A DNA stretch of 43,959 bases from Paracoccaceae bacterium (GTDB lineage: Bacteria > Pseudomonadota > Alphaproteobacteria > Rhodobacterales > Rhodobacteraceae): positions 1 through 43,959 of the forward strand of contig JAFGWK010000185.1 in NCBI GenBank assembly GCA_016937195.1, written 5' to 3'. The notes under the pieces are model-generated. The model was not told the origin of the DNA. It saw only the letters and a list, made by a program, of their open reading frames with translations, and did no database searches. Each line of letters starts with the position of its first letter. Positions within the stretch are counted from its first letter, which is position 1. Position numbers and translations under genes: made by a program. Below, piece after piece: positions 1 to 8,093 of the stretch.

Positions 1-1
1 T

Positions 2-112
2 AAGCCACGTATGGCTGCCGCGATTGCGCTGGCTAACAAAATGGCACGTGGCCTCTGGGCCATGCTGACGAAACAAGAGGATTACCGGAAACCGGTGGCG
101 GCGATGGCCTAA
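2..112 (+). CDS. IS110-family transposase, C-terminal fragment (5' end outside window)
   Basis: Frame 2 reads KPRMAAAIALANKMARGLWAMLTKQEDYRKPVAAMA*, typical of IS110-family transposase C-termini; open at the left window edge. Confidence 0.8.
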   Translation, partial: KPRMAAAIALANKMARGLWAMLTKQEDYRKPVAAMA

Positions 113-385
113 GCGCTCCGCGCTTGCCAACCCGTCCCGGCACGTCGGGAGTGTGAGGAGGTCACTGAACAGTAAGTGCAAAGGATCGATCAGATCCGGG
201 CCAGAGAACGCAGCATTTGTGCAGGAGCCAATGAGCTCGGTTTGTTGATATGCCTCTGATCCGCGCATCGCCATACCGGCCAGCGGCCATGTCAACACCG
301 CAGAGAAAGGCCTGATACATGACCCCACCCGATCACACGCTCGAGCCGTTCAAAAACCACTTACACCAACGGGGCATCCATACAG
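113..385 (+). mobile_element. Non-coding 3' end of the IS110-family element (boundary approximate)
   Basis: Long non-coding stretch after the transposase stop, ending ...CAACGGGGCATCCATACAG just before an IS5-like terminal sequence (GCACAAATCGG). Confidence 0.5.
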
Positions 386-720
386 GCACAAATCGGTTGA
401 ACGGCAAACTTCCCCTCACCCCGAACAGACTCATCCTGCTGGCTTTGTAATGGGTGTGCCAAGAGCGGTGTAGCGGTTACCGCGATGCGGATCTGGATTT
501 CTGCGACCTGGCGATCAAAGTCTCTGGCCATCAGGGATTGGCCCAAGAGTTTGATGCAGTTCATCTTGCTCTCGACGCGGCTCCATCGTCGCCACAGCGC
601 GCGGCCTAAATATCGCGACGCGTTGACCGCCTCGTTCCGGGCGATGGCTCCGGCACTTGTGGGCTTCCACAGCTTGGCGTTCTTGCGCGGTGGAATGACG
701 ACTTGCCACGGGATTTATCC
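386..720 (-). pseudogene. IS5-family transposase remnant, truncated and frameshifted
   Basis: Minus strand reads VIPPRKNAKLWKPTSAGAIARNEAVNASRYLGRALWRRWSRVESKMNCIKLLGQSLMARDFDRQVAEIQIRIAV, then a frame change into GNRYTALGTPITKPAG* (stop near 431). An in-frame stop lies upstream of VIPPRKN. Confidence 0.8.
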
Positions 721-988
721 TCCACCAACGATTAGAGGCCGGTTCAACTTTGATCTGCCTATGTTTTCTGGGCTGTCAGACGCTGGAATTTCAAGCCTTC
801 TTTACCGCGTTTGACTGGCTGGGCCATTGAGAAAATGCAGGCGTTTCATACTGACTTACCCGATCGCCCTCTAAGTTCGATCCTCCTTGTGCCGTCCGAG
901 AGTCTCCTATTCCCTTATGAAGCCGTCTGCCAAATAGCGGTCAATCTAGCCCCCCTTTTTCAGCAAGAAATGCCACCCGCCATAGCCT

Positions 989-1924
989 TCACAGTCGCCA
1001 GATGCGCTCGATCAGCAGCGTGTAAAAGCCTGCCGCGTCGATATCGCCGACGAACAGCGCATTGGGCGCGCGATCTGTCACGCGCCACCAATCCGCCACC
1101 GTCATGCCCATCGTCAACTCGGACTGGGTCTCGATCTCGACGTTGATATGGCGGCCGGTGAACAGGTCCGGGGCGAGCAGATAGGCGATCACACAGGGAT
1201 CATGCAGAGGCGCCCCTTCAGAGCCGTATTTCGCCATATCGAACCGCTCGAAGAAATCTGTCCAGCTTGCCACCGCTTGCCCGACCTGCGTGCCCATTGC
1301 GCGAAACGCCTCGACGTGGGCGCGCGAGGTCAGCGCTTTATGCGTCACATCAAGCGGCATCATCACGATTTGAACGCCGGATTTAAACACGATTTCAGCG
1401 GCCTGTGGGTCGACGTGAATGTTGAATTCGGCAGCGGGTGTGGTGTTGCCCACCTCGAAATAAGCCCCGCCCATCAGCACGATTTCGGCCACGCGGTCCT
1501 TGATATCGGGGGCGCGCTCAAAGGCGGTGGCGATATTGGTCAGCGGCCCAAGCGGGCATAATGTGACGGTTCCCGAGGGGGCCTCGCGCAGCGTCTCGAT
1601 CAGGAAATCCACGGCGTGCTGATCTTGCAGCGTCATCTCGGGTTCGGGCAGTTCGATCCCGTCCAGCCCGCTTTTGCCATGCACGTTTTCGGCGGTGACC
1701 AATGCACGCGCCATCGGGCGATCACAGCCCGCAAAGATGCGCATATCGGACCGTCCGGCCAGTTCGCAGACCTTGCGCGCATTCACCGAGGTCAGCGCCA
1801 GCGGCACATTGCCCGCCACGCAGGTGATGCCCAGCACCTCCAATTCGGGACTGGCCAAGGCCAGTAGGATGGCGACCGCGTCGTCTTGGCCGGGATCTGT
1901 GTCGATGATGATCTTGCGCGTCAT
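989..1924 (-). CDS. Nucleoside hydrolase (IunH family)
   Basis: MTRKIIIDTDPGQDDAVAILLAL... has the DTDPGQDDA motif of inosine-uridine nucleoside hydrolases. Internal Met at 1924 preferred over the ORF-track start at 2017. Confidence 0.92.
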   Translation of the reverse strand: MTRKIIIDTDPGQDDAVAILLALASPELEVLGITCVAGNVPLALTSVNARKVCELAGRSDMRIFAGCDRPMARALVTAENVHGKSGLDGIELPEPEMTLQDQHAVDFLIETLREAPSGTVTLCPLGPLTNIATAFERAPDIKDRVAEIVLMGGAYFEVGNTTPAAEFNIHVDPQAAEIVFKSGVQIVMMPLDVTHKALTSRAHVEAFRAMGTQVGQAVASWTDFFERFDMAKYGSEGAPLHDPCVIAYLLAPDLFTGRHINVEIETQSELTMGMTVADWWRVTDRAPNALFVGDIDAAGFYTLLIERIWRL

Positions 1925-2064
1925 GTTTTTCCTCTTGTTGTCGCGCCAAGATGGGACAGGGCGCAGGCATTGTCCATGCGCCGTGAAAGCAACCTCAATC
2001 GGGCATTTTTTCGCCATATTGCGCCGCTAATTCTAAAGACAACCAGAAAACCCGGAGGCAGACC

Positions 2065-2841
2065 ATGACCCGTCGCCATCACATTTTCATCGCGTCGCCC
2101 GCCTCGGGAGCCCTCGGGGCACATATCGCGCGTACGCTGGCAAGCGGACAGAAAGACTTGGCCAAGGCAGGGTATGGTGCAGCGGTGTTAGGGCCCCATC
2201 GCAAGGGGCAGATTCATCTCGATGCAGCGCTGATCGGCCAAGCGGAATGTGGGTTGTTTCACTTCTTTGGCGATGCGCGCGCGCGGGCATCTCAATTCGC
2301 GCAGCGTCTGAGCGCGCCGATTGGGCGCGTTGTGATCCACACGCTGCCCTACGATCAATATTATCCCATGATGTGGCGTCACCTGGCCGTGACGCGCGCG
2401 CTCAACCCCTTTGCAGGGGCGACAGCGCGCTTGCTAGAGCGCCCGCGCGGTTGGGTGCAGGTGATCGAAGATTTGCATGCTGCGTTGCAGCCCCAAGAAA
2501 TCGTGGTGCTGCCCGCCCCGGTTCTGGTGGATGAGGCGCTGGCTGCCCTTGTTCCCGGTGCGCATCTTGATGCGCGCACGCCCACGCTGCCGGATCATTG
2601 CGATAGCGAAATTGCGATGCTTCAACGGCTACACCGCGCCAATGTCTCGCTGGCTCCGCATCAGGTGCAACGTCTCAGCAAGTTTCACGCACGCCAACCC
2701 CAAGGTGCACCGCTGGCCGGGTTTAAAGTGCTGGATGCGCGAAAGCTGCGCCAGCGCTACTGCCGCGATATGGCCCAGATCGCCACGATGGCGCGCACGC
2801 GCATCGGTGCCGATCTGGAGTTTGCAATCGCGGCGCAATAA
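2065..2841 (+). CDS. Hypothetical protein (sulfotransferase-like architecture not excluded)
   Basis: Intact 258-aa ORF, MTRRHHIFIASPASGALGAHIARTLA...; no confident family recognised. Confidence 0.65.
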   Translation: MTRRHHIFIASPASGALGAHIARTLASGQKDLAKAGYGAAVLGPHRKGQIHLDAALIGQAECGLFHFFGDARARASQFAQRLSAPIGRVVIHTLPYDQYYPMMWRHLAVTRALNPFAGATARLLERPRGWVQVIEDLHAALQPQEIVVLPAPVLVDEALAALVPGAHLDARTPTLPDHCDSEIAMLQRLHRANVSLAPHQVQRLSKFHARQPQGAPLAGFKVLDARKLRQRYCRDMAQIATMARTRIGADLEFAIAAQ

Positions 2842-2847
2842 CGCGCC

Positions 2848-3858
2848 TTAGCCGTCGAAATCGACCTGATCGATCAGCTTGAGCGCGGCGGGGCGTAGCT
2901 GCGCGATCTCATCAAGCGAAAGGGTGTCAGGCGTCAACTCTCCCCAGCTTGCCACCAGATCCGAGCGCTTCACGCCCGCCTTGACCGGAAACTCGTGATT
3001 GGTCTCGGCATAGATTTCCTGCGCCTGATCCGAGACCAGAAATTCCATCAATTTCAACGCCTCGGCCTTGTTTGGCGCGGCTTTGGTCATCGCCACACCG
3101 GAAATGTTGACATGCGTACCCCCGCCCTCAAAGACCGGGAACTCAAGGCGCACCGCATTGGCCCATGCCTGCTGTTCGGGATCCGCCAGCATCTGGCCCA
3201 TGTAATAGGTGTTGCCTAGCGAGATATCGCATTCACCCGCCCAGATTGATTTGACCTGACTGCGGTCATTGCCCTCGGGGCGCTTGGCAAGATTGGCCTT
3301 GAGGCCCTCAAGCCAGATTTTGGTTTCGGCCTCGCCGTGATGGGCCAGATAGGCGGCGGTGAGCGCCACGTTGTAATCGCTGGTGAACGAGCGGGTGCAG
3401 ATCCGGCCCTTCCATTTCGGATTGGCGAGATCCTCATAGGTGGTCACTTCGCCCGGCGCGACACGCTCCTTGGACGCATAGACGATGCGCGCCCGCGTGC
3501 TTAGCGCGAACCACTGGTTGCCCGGATCGCGCAGGTTGGCGGGGATCGCGGCGATCAGGGCAGGGTCGTCGACCGGCTGGGTCACGCCTGCGGCCACCAC
3601 CTCTTCGATGCGGGCGATATCGACCGTCAGCACCAGATCGGCGGGGCTGCGTTTGCCCTCGGCGCGCAGGCGTTCCAGCATGCCCTTATCGACGAAGGCG
3701 GTGTTCACCTTGATGCCGGTTTGCGCGGTGAACGCGTCAAAAAGCGGGGCGATCAGCTCGGGTTGGCGATGCGAATAGACGTTCACATCGGCCAGCACGG
3801 GGCTGGCGATCAGGGTGACCAAAGGCAGGGCCAAAGTCAGGGGTAGGTGTGTTTTCAT
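2848..3858 (-). CDS. Fe(3+) ABC transporter substrate-binding protein (FbpA/FutA-like)
   Basis: Signal peptide MKTHLPLTLALPLVTLIASPVLA, then DVNVYSHRQPELIAPLFDAFTAQTGIKVN and the GNTYYMGQM motif typical of iron SBPs. Confidence 0.92.
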   Translation of the reverse strand: MKTHLPLTLALPLVTLIASPVLADVNVYSHRQPELIAPLFDAFTAQTGIKVNTAFVDKGMLERLRAEGKRSPADLVLTVDIARIEEVVAAGVTQPVDDPALIAAIPANLRDPGNQWFALSTRARIVYASKERVAPGEVTTYEDLANPKWKGRICTRSFTSDYNVALTAAYLAHHGEAETKIWLEGLKANLAKRPEGNDRSQVKSIWAGECDISLGNTYYMGQMLADPEQQAWANAVRLEFPVFEGGGTHVNISGVAMTKAAPNKAEALKLMEFLVSDQAQEIYAETNHEFPVKAGVKRSDLVASWGELTPDTLSLDEIAQLRPAALKLIDQVDFDG

Positions 3859-3956
3859 GTCTCTCTCCTGTCACGCGGTTCGCGGCCAGAGGTAGAAGGC
3901 GATCACGGCTTCGTCAATAGTTGAGTGAAATAATCGGAAATAAATATTGGACATTA

Positions 3957-3993
3957 AAAAACGCCCAGCGCAGAGCGGGCGCCGGGCGTTTTT
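3957..3993 (-). terminator. Rho-independent terminator downstream of the ABC-F gene
   Basis: aaaaaacgcccagcgc...gcgccgggcgttttt forms a GC-rich stem with flanking A/T runs on both sides. Confidence 0.7.
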
Positions 3994-4027
3994 AAGTTGC
4001 AATGGGGGGCAGCGCCCTTGCTGGCGA

Positions 4028-5911
4028 TCAGCCCTTTTCAGCCGCCTCAAATTTTTCCAGTGCTTCAAGCCACAAGCCTTCGGCGCGGGTCATCGCGGTG
4101 CGCAGCTCTGCGTGTTTTTTTGACCACCGCTCGGCTTCGGCGGCGCGGGCTGCGGAATAAAGCTTGGGATCGGCCATGATCGCATCCAGCTTTTCCATCA
4201 TCTCCGCCAGCTTGGCCACGCGCGCCTCGCTTTCGCGCAATGCCTTTTTCAGGTTTTGACGTTCATCGCGCGCAGGCTTGGGCGCGCTTGGCGTGGCTGG
4301 TGCGGCAGCTTTTTGCGCCTGCTTGGCGGATTTCTGTTTGCCTGCCGGAGCGGGTGGGGCCAGCAATTCGGCGCGGTAGCTGTCGAGATCGCCGTTATAA
4401 GGGGCGACGCCGCCATCTTTGACCAGCCATAGCCGATCCGCCACCAAGCTGAGCAAGTGCATGTCGTGGCTGACCAAAATCACCGCGCCGGAATATTCCG
4501 TAAGCGCCGAAACAAGCGCCTCGCGACTTTCGATATCAAGGTGGTTGGTCGGCTCGTCCAAAATCAGCAGATGGGGCGCATCGAGCGTCGCCAGCAGCAG
4601 CGACAGCCGCGCCTTTTGCCCGCCCGAGAGCTTGCCCACAGCCGTTTCCGCCTGATCAGCGCGCAGACCAAAGCCCGCCAGACGTGCGCGCAGTTTGGCC
4701 TGTGCCTCATCGGGGCGCTGGCTGCGCAAATGCTGCAACGGCGTTTCATCAAGATGCAGCTCGTCCACCTGATGCTGGGCGAAATAGCCGATGCGCAGCT
4801 TGGAGGAGCGGGTGATCTTACCCTCCATCGCGGCCAGCTTATCGGCCAGAAATTTCGACAAGGTCGATTTGCCCTCGCCATTGCGCCCGAGCAGCGCGAT
4901 GCGGTCGTCCTGGTCGATGCGCAGATCCAGCCGCTTGAGGATCGCGGGGCCACCATAGCCCACGGCCGCGCCCTCCATCGTGATGATCGGCGGGCTCAGC
5001 TGTTCGGGTTCGGGAAAGGTGAACACCTGCTGCGCCGCTTCTTCGGGCGCAGTGATCGGCACCATCTTTTCGAGCATTTTCACACGGGCTTGGGCTTGCT
5101 TGGCTTTGCTGGCCTTTGCACGAAAGCGATCCACGAAGCTTTGCAGATGGGCGCGGCGCGTGTCTTGTTTCTTGGCCTGTGCGGCTTGGGCCTCACGGCG
5201 CAGCGCACGGGTGCGTGCAAACGTGTCATAGCCGCCCTGATACAGCGTGAGCTGACGCTCTTCGAGATGCAGGATCGCGCCCACCGCGCGGTTTAGCAGA
5301 TCGCGGTCGTGGCTGATCACGATCACCGTATGGGGGTAGCGGGCCAGATATTGTTCTAGCCACAGCGCGCCTTCCAGATCGAGATAGTTCGTCGGTTCGT
5401 CCAGCAGCAGCAGGTCGGGCTGGGCAAACAGCACGCCTGCCAGCGCCACGCGCATCCGCCAACCGCCCGAGAAATCGGAACAGGGGCGGGCTTGGGCCTC
5501 GTTGTCAAAGCCAAGACCGCGCAGGATCGAGCTGGCGCGCGCCTCGCCCGACCACGCGTCAATATCAACCAGACGGGTCTGGATGTCAGCGATGCGGTGG
5601 GCGTCGGTGGCGGTTTCGGATTCTGCCAGTAGGCTGGCGCGCTCCTCATCGGCGGCTAGTACCGTATCCAAAAGCGAGGTCGAGGACGAGGGCACTTCCT
5701 GTGCCACACCGCCGACCTTAGCGCGCGAGGGCAGGGTGATGTCCCCGCCATCCAACGACAGCTCGCCCCGGATCAGACGAAACAGCGTGGTCTTGCCCGC
5801 GCCATTGGGCCCGACAAGGCCGACCTTATGGCCCTCGGGAATGGTGGCAGAGGCCCCAGCAAACAGCGGGCGACCCTCGATCGAATAAGAGATATCTGTG
5901 ATGCGTAACAT
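4028..5911 (-). CDS. ABC-F family ATP-binding protein
   Basis: Two ABC cassettes (GPNGAGKTTL, LLLDEPTNYLD, LSGGQKARLSLL, LILDEPTNHLD) and a coiled-coil C-terminus. Start set at MLRITDISYS. Confidence 0.95.
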   Translation of the reverse strand: MLRITDISYSIEGRPLFAGASATIPEGHKVGLVGPNGAGKTTLFRLIRGELSLDGGDITLPSRAKVGGVAQEVPSSSTSLLDTVLAADEERASLLAESETATDAHRIADIQTRLVDIDAWSGEARASSILRGLGFDNEAQARPCSDFSGGWRMRVALAGVLFAQPDLLLLDEPTNYLDLEGALWLEQYLARYPHTVIVISHDRDLLNRAVGAILHLEERQLTLYQGGYDTFARTRALRREAQAAQAKKQDTRRAHLQSFVDRFRAKASKAKQAQARVKMLEKMVPITAPEEAAQQVFTFPEPEQLSPPIITMEGAAVGYGGPAILKRLDLRIDQDDRIALLGRNGEGKSTLSKFLADKLAAMEGKITRSSKLRIGYFAQHQVDELHLDETPLQHLRSQRPDEAQAKLRARLAGFGLRADQAETAVGKLSGGQKARLSLLLATLDAPHLLILDEPTNHLDIESREALVSALTEYSGAVILVSHDMHLLSLVADRLWLVKDGGVAPYNGDLDSYRAELLAPPAPAGKQKSAKQAQKAAAPATPSAPKPARDERQNLKKALRESEARVAKLAEMMEKLDAIMADPKLYSAARAAEAERWSKKHAELRTAMTRAEGLWLEALEKFEAAEKG

Positions 5912-6142
5912 GCGCCCTCCCTTGCAGCAGGCAGATGGGCGCGTCAATCGGCGCTGCGCGGATGGGGTGAATTTGTTGCCCACAAAAGGCGTGCGCCCCT
6001 TCATCAAGTTGCAACGAAACTGTGCCATATCGGGGTGCAAGACGCGCAGGAGGGCTTTTCAAGCCTTGCCCTGCATGCTAGCAGGCGCGTGATATTCAGG
6101 ACCGGATTGACCGGCCACGAAGCATGAAAGAAAGGGTCTCAC

Positions 6143-6565
6143 ATGGCCATCGAACGCACGTTCAGCATCATCAAGCCCGATGCAACCAAGCGCAACCTTA
6201 CCGGCAAAATCAATGCCAAGTTCGAAGAAGCGGGTCTGCGCATCGTCGCGCAAAAGCGCATTCAGATGACGATGGAGCAAGCCGGTCAGTTCTACGCAGT
6301 CCACAAAGAGCGTCCGTTCTATGGCGAACTGTGCGAGTTCATGGTCTCCGAGCCGGTCGTTGTGCAAGTGCTTGAGGGCGAAGGCGCGATCTTGAAAAAC
6401 CGCGAAGTGATGGGCGCAACCAACCCGGCTGACGCCGCTGACGGCACGATCCGCAAGGAATTCGCGCTCTCCGTGGGCGAGAACTCGGTGCATGGCTCGG
6501 ACGCGCCCGAAACCGCAGCAGAAGAAATCGCGTTCTTCTTCTCGGGTCTCGAAATCGTCGGCTGA
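6143..6565 (+). CDS. ndk: Nucleoside diphosphate kinase
   Basis: [23 protein letters not shown]...NSVHGSD (active-site His motif). Confidence 0.98.
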   Translation: MAIERTFSIIKPDATKRNLTGKINAKFEEAGLRIVAQKRIQMTMEQAGQFYAVHKERPFYGELCEFMVSEPVVVQVLEGEGAILKNREVMGATNPADAADGTIRKEFALSVGENSVHGSDAPETAAEEIAFFFSGLEIVG

Positions 6566-6913
6566 TCAGCGTTTTTCGCGCAAACCGATCTCATCAAGGG
6601 CCGCATCCAATTGGGTGCGGCCTTTGTCTGTTGGGGGAAGGGTAGCTTTTATCTCGGTGCACAGCACGTCAAAAGATTTGCGCAGTTTTGCTTTTTCGGT
6701 GCCCCGGCAATCGTTCCAAGGCCGACCTTGAAGGGCCATATGCAGCGCGTAATAGCCAATGAAATGCGCACTGTTGCCCGCAGCCAACCAAGCGCGATAG
6801 GCCTCATGGGCGCCGAGTGCGCGCAATTGCTGCGCACTGGTGATCCCGGCGCTGGCAAAGCCCTGCGCACTGGCAGGACCAAGGCCGGAAATGGAGGTGA
6901 TCTGGTCACTCAT
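6566..6913 (-). CDS. TfoX/Sxy C-terminal domain-like protein
   Basis: SISGLGPASAQGFASAGITSAQQLRALGAHEAYRAW...LHMALQGRPWND resembles the TfoX C-terminal domain. Confidence 0.8.
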   Translation of the reverse strand: MSDQITSISGLGPASAQGFASAGITSAQQLRALGAHEAYRAWLAAGNSAHFIGYYALHMALQGRPWNDCRGTEKAKLRKSFDVLCTEIKATLPPTDKGRTQLDAALDEIGLREKR

Positions 6914-7064
6914 CTTGCACCTACACGCAATCGCGAGGGGCGCAGACTGACGCGGGGCGCAATATTACGCAAGTCGTGCTTCGAGTCGGCGCAAGATTGC
7001 GAAAATAGCGTTGGTGAGGGAGAGGCGTCTCGCGCCCCCGTGAGGGCACGTCGCCAAGACGATC

Positions 7065-7199
7065 TTAGATCGACGCCCAATCGTTAAAGACGGTGCCGCC
7101 CTGTTGCTGCGCGCCGCCGCTTTGGCCTTGTTGCTGGCTGGGACGGGGTGATCCGCCCTGTTGTTGTTGGCCCGATTGGCCGCCCGATTGCTGTTGCAT
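7065..7199 (-). CDS. Small Gln/Gly/Ser-rich low-complexity protein (44 aa)
   Basis: MQQQSGGQSGQQQQGGSPRPSQQQGQSGGAQQQGGTVFNDWASI*. Confidence 0.45.
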   Translation of the reverse strand: MQQQSGGQSGQQQQGGSPRPSQQQGQSGGAQQQGGTVFNDWASI

Positions 7200-7425
7200 G
7201 ACATCTGCCTCATCATGAGTCGCGTTTGCAGGGTGAGTCCCGCTTGTGGTGCGACAATTAGGCTCAGGCTTGGGCCAATTAAAGGGGGGGTCAAGAAAAA
7301 CTGAATTCTGAGCGCATTCGTGTGATCGCGCGTTACAAAACTGTGACGCAGGCGACACAAAACTTACCATCAGCCGACGATTCGGGTGTTTTTATGGCGC
7401 AGCGTCTGGGCTCTGGTGATCCTTG

Positions 7426-7914
7426 CTAGCTCACCGTATTTGCTGTGCCGCCTGCGGCGCAGATGCGCACGCGCTCGCCCCCATCCATATGCAAAATCGC
7501 CTCAAGGGCCGCGTTATCTTCGACCAGATCGGCAAGCGTTCTGCGATCAAGCGAGGCGTAAAATGCCTCAAGCGCATCCATCAAAGCGTCGCGCAACAGA
7601 CAGGCCTGCGAGAGCGGGCAAGTATTTGTATCCGCGTCAAAACACTCGGCGAAGGGCAAAATCCCTTCAAAGCTGCGCAGAACATCCCCAACCCCGATCT
7701 TTACAGGAGCGCGCGCAAGCTCCAATCCGCCAGCGCGTCCGCGATGGGTCTGGATGAACCCGGTTTGTGCCAGCGTGTTCACCACCTGCGCAAGATGATT
7801 TTCCGAGGCATTGCAGGCCACAGCGATCTCGTGTTTGCGCACAATCCGGTCAGGATTTACTGCGCAAAACATTAGTACACGCATCGCGAGGTTGCTTCGA
7901 GTGGTCAGCCGCAT
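7426..7914 (-). CDS. Rrf2 family transcriptional regulator (NsrR-like, putative Fe-S)
   Basis: MRLTTRSNLAMRVLMFCAV... helix-turn-helix plus CFDADTNTCPLSQAC (three Cys, C-x7-C-x5-C) in the cluster-binding region. Confidence 0.9.
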   Translation of the reverse strand: MRLTTRSNLAMRVLMFCAVNPDRIVRKHEIAVACNASENHLAQVVNTLAQTGFIQTHRGRAGGLELARAPVKIGVGDVLRSFEGILPFAECFDADTNTCPLSQACLLRDALMDALEAFYASLDRRTLADLVEDNAALEAILHMDGGERVRICAAGGTANTVS

Positions 7915-8093
7915 TCATGCCTCCGGGGCTTGGTTGGTCTCACTCATACGTGATAATTTTCGCATCCTGTTTGATTTGAGTCAGTTCACGCGAACTTAAT
8001 AATACATCACAGATGCGTCATTATGTCAGCGCCCGTCGTTGTACACGATGGAATACATGCAGCCTAACGAATATGTTTTTGGAGGCAGCCAGC

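Noticed and set aside
3859-3960. Iron-responsive (Fur/Irr/RirA-type) box upstream of the iron SBP
   Set aside because: The AT-rich stretch TTGAGTGAAATAATCGGAAATAAAT gave no convincing match to a known consensus by eye.
8013-8093. Longer N-terminus for the SQR-like protein (ORF-track start at 8013)
   Set aside because: The extension (MRHYVSARRCTRWNTCSL...) falls in the AT-rich promoter region; the start at 8094 yields a good Tat signal with a GGAGG-like ribosome site.
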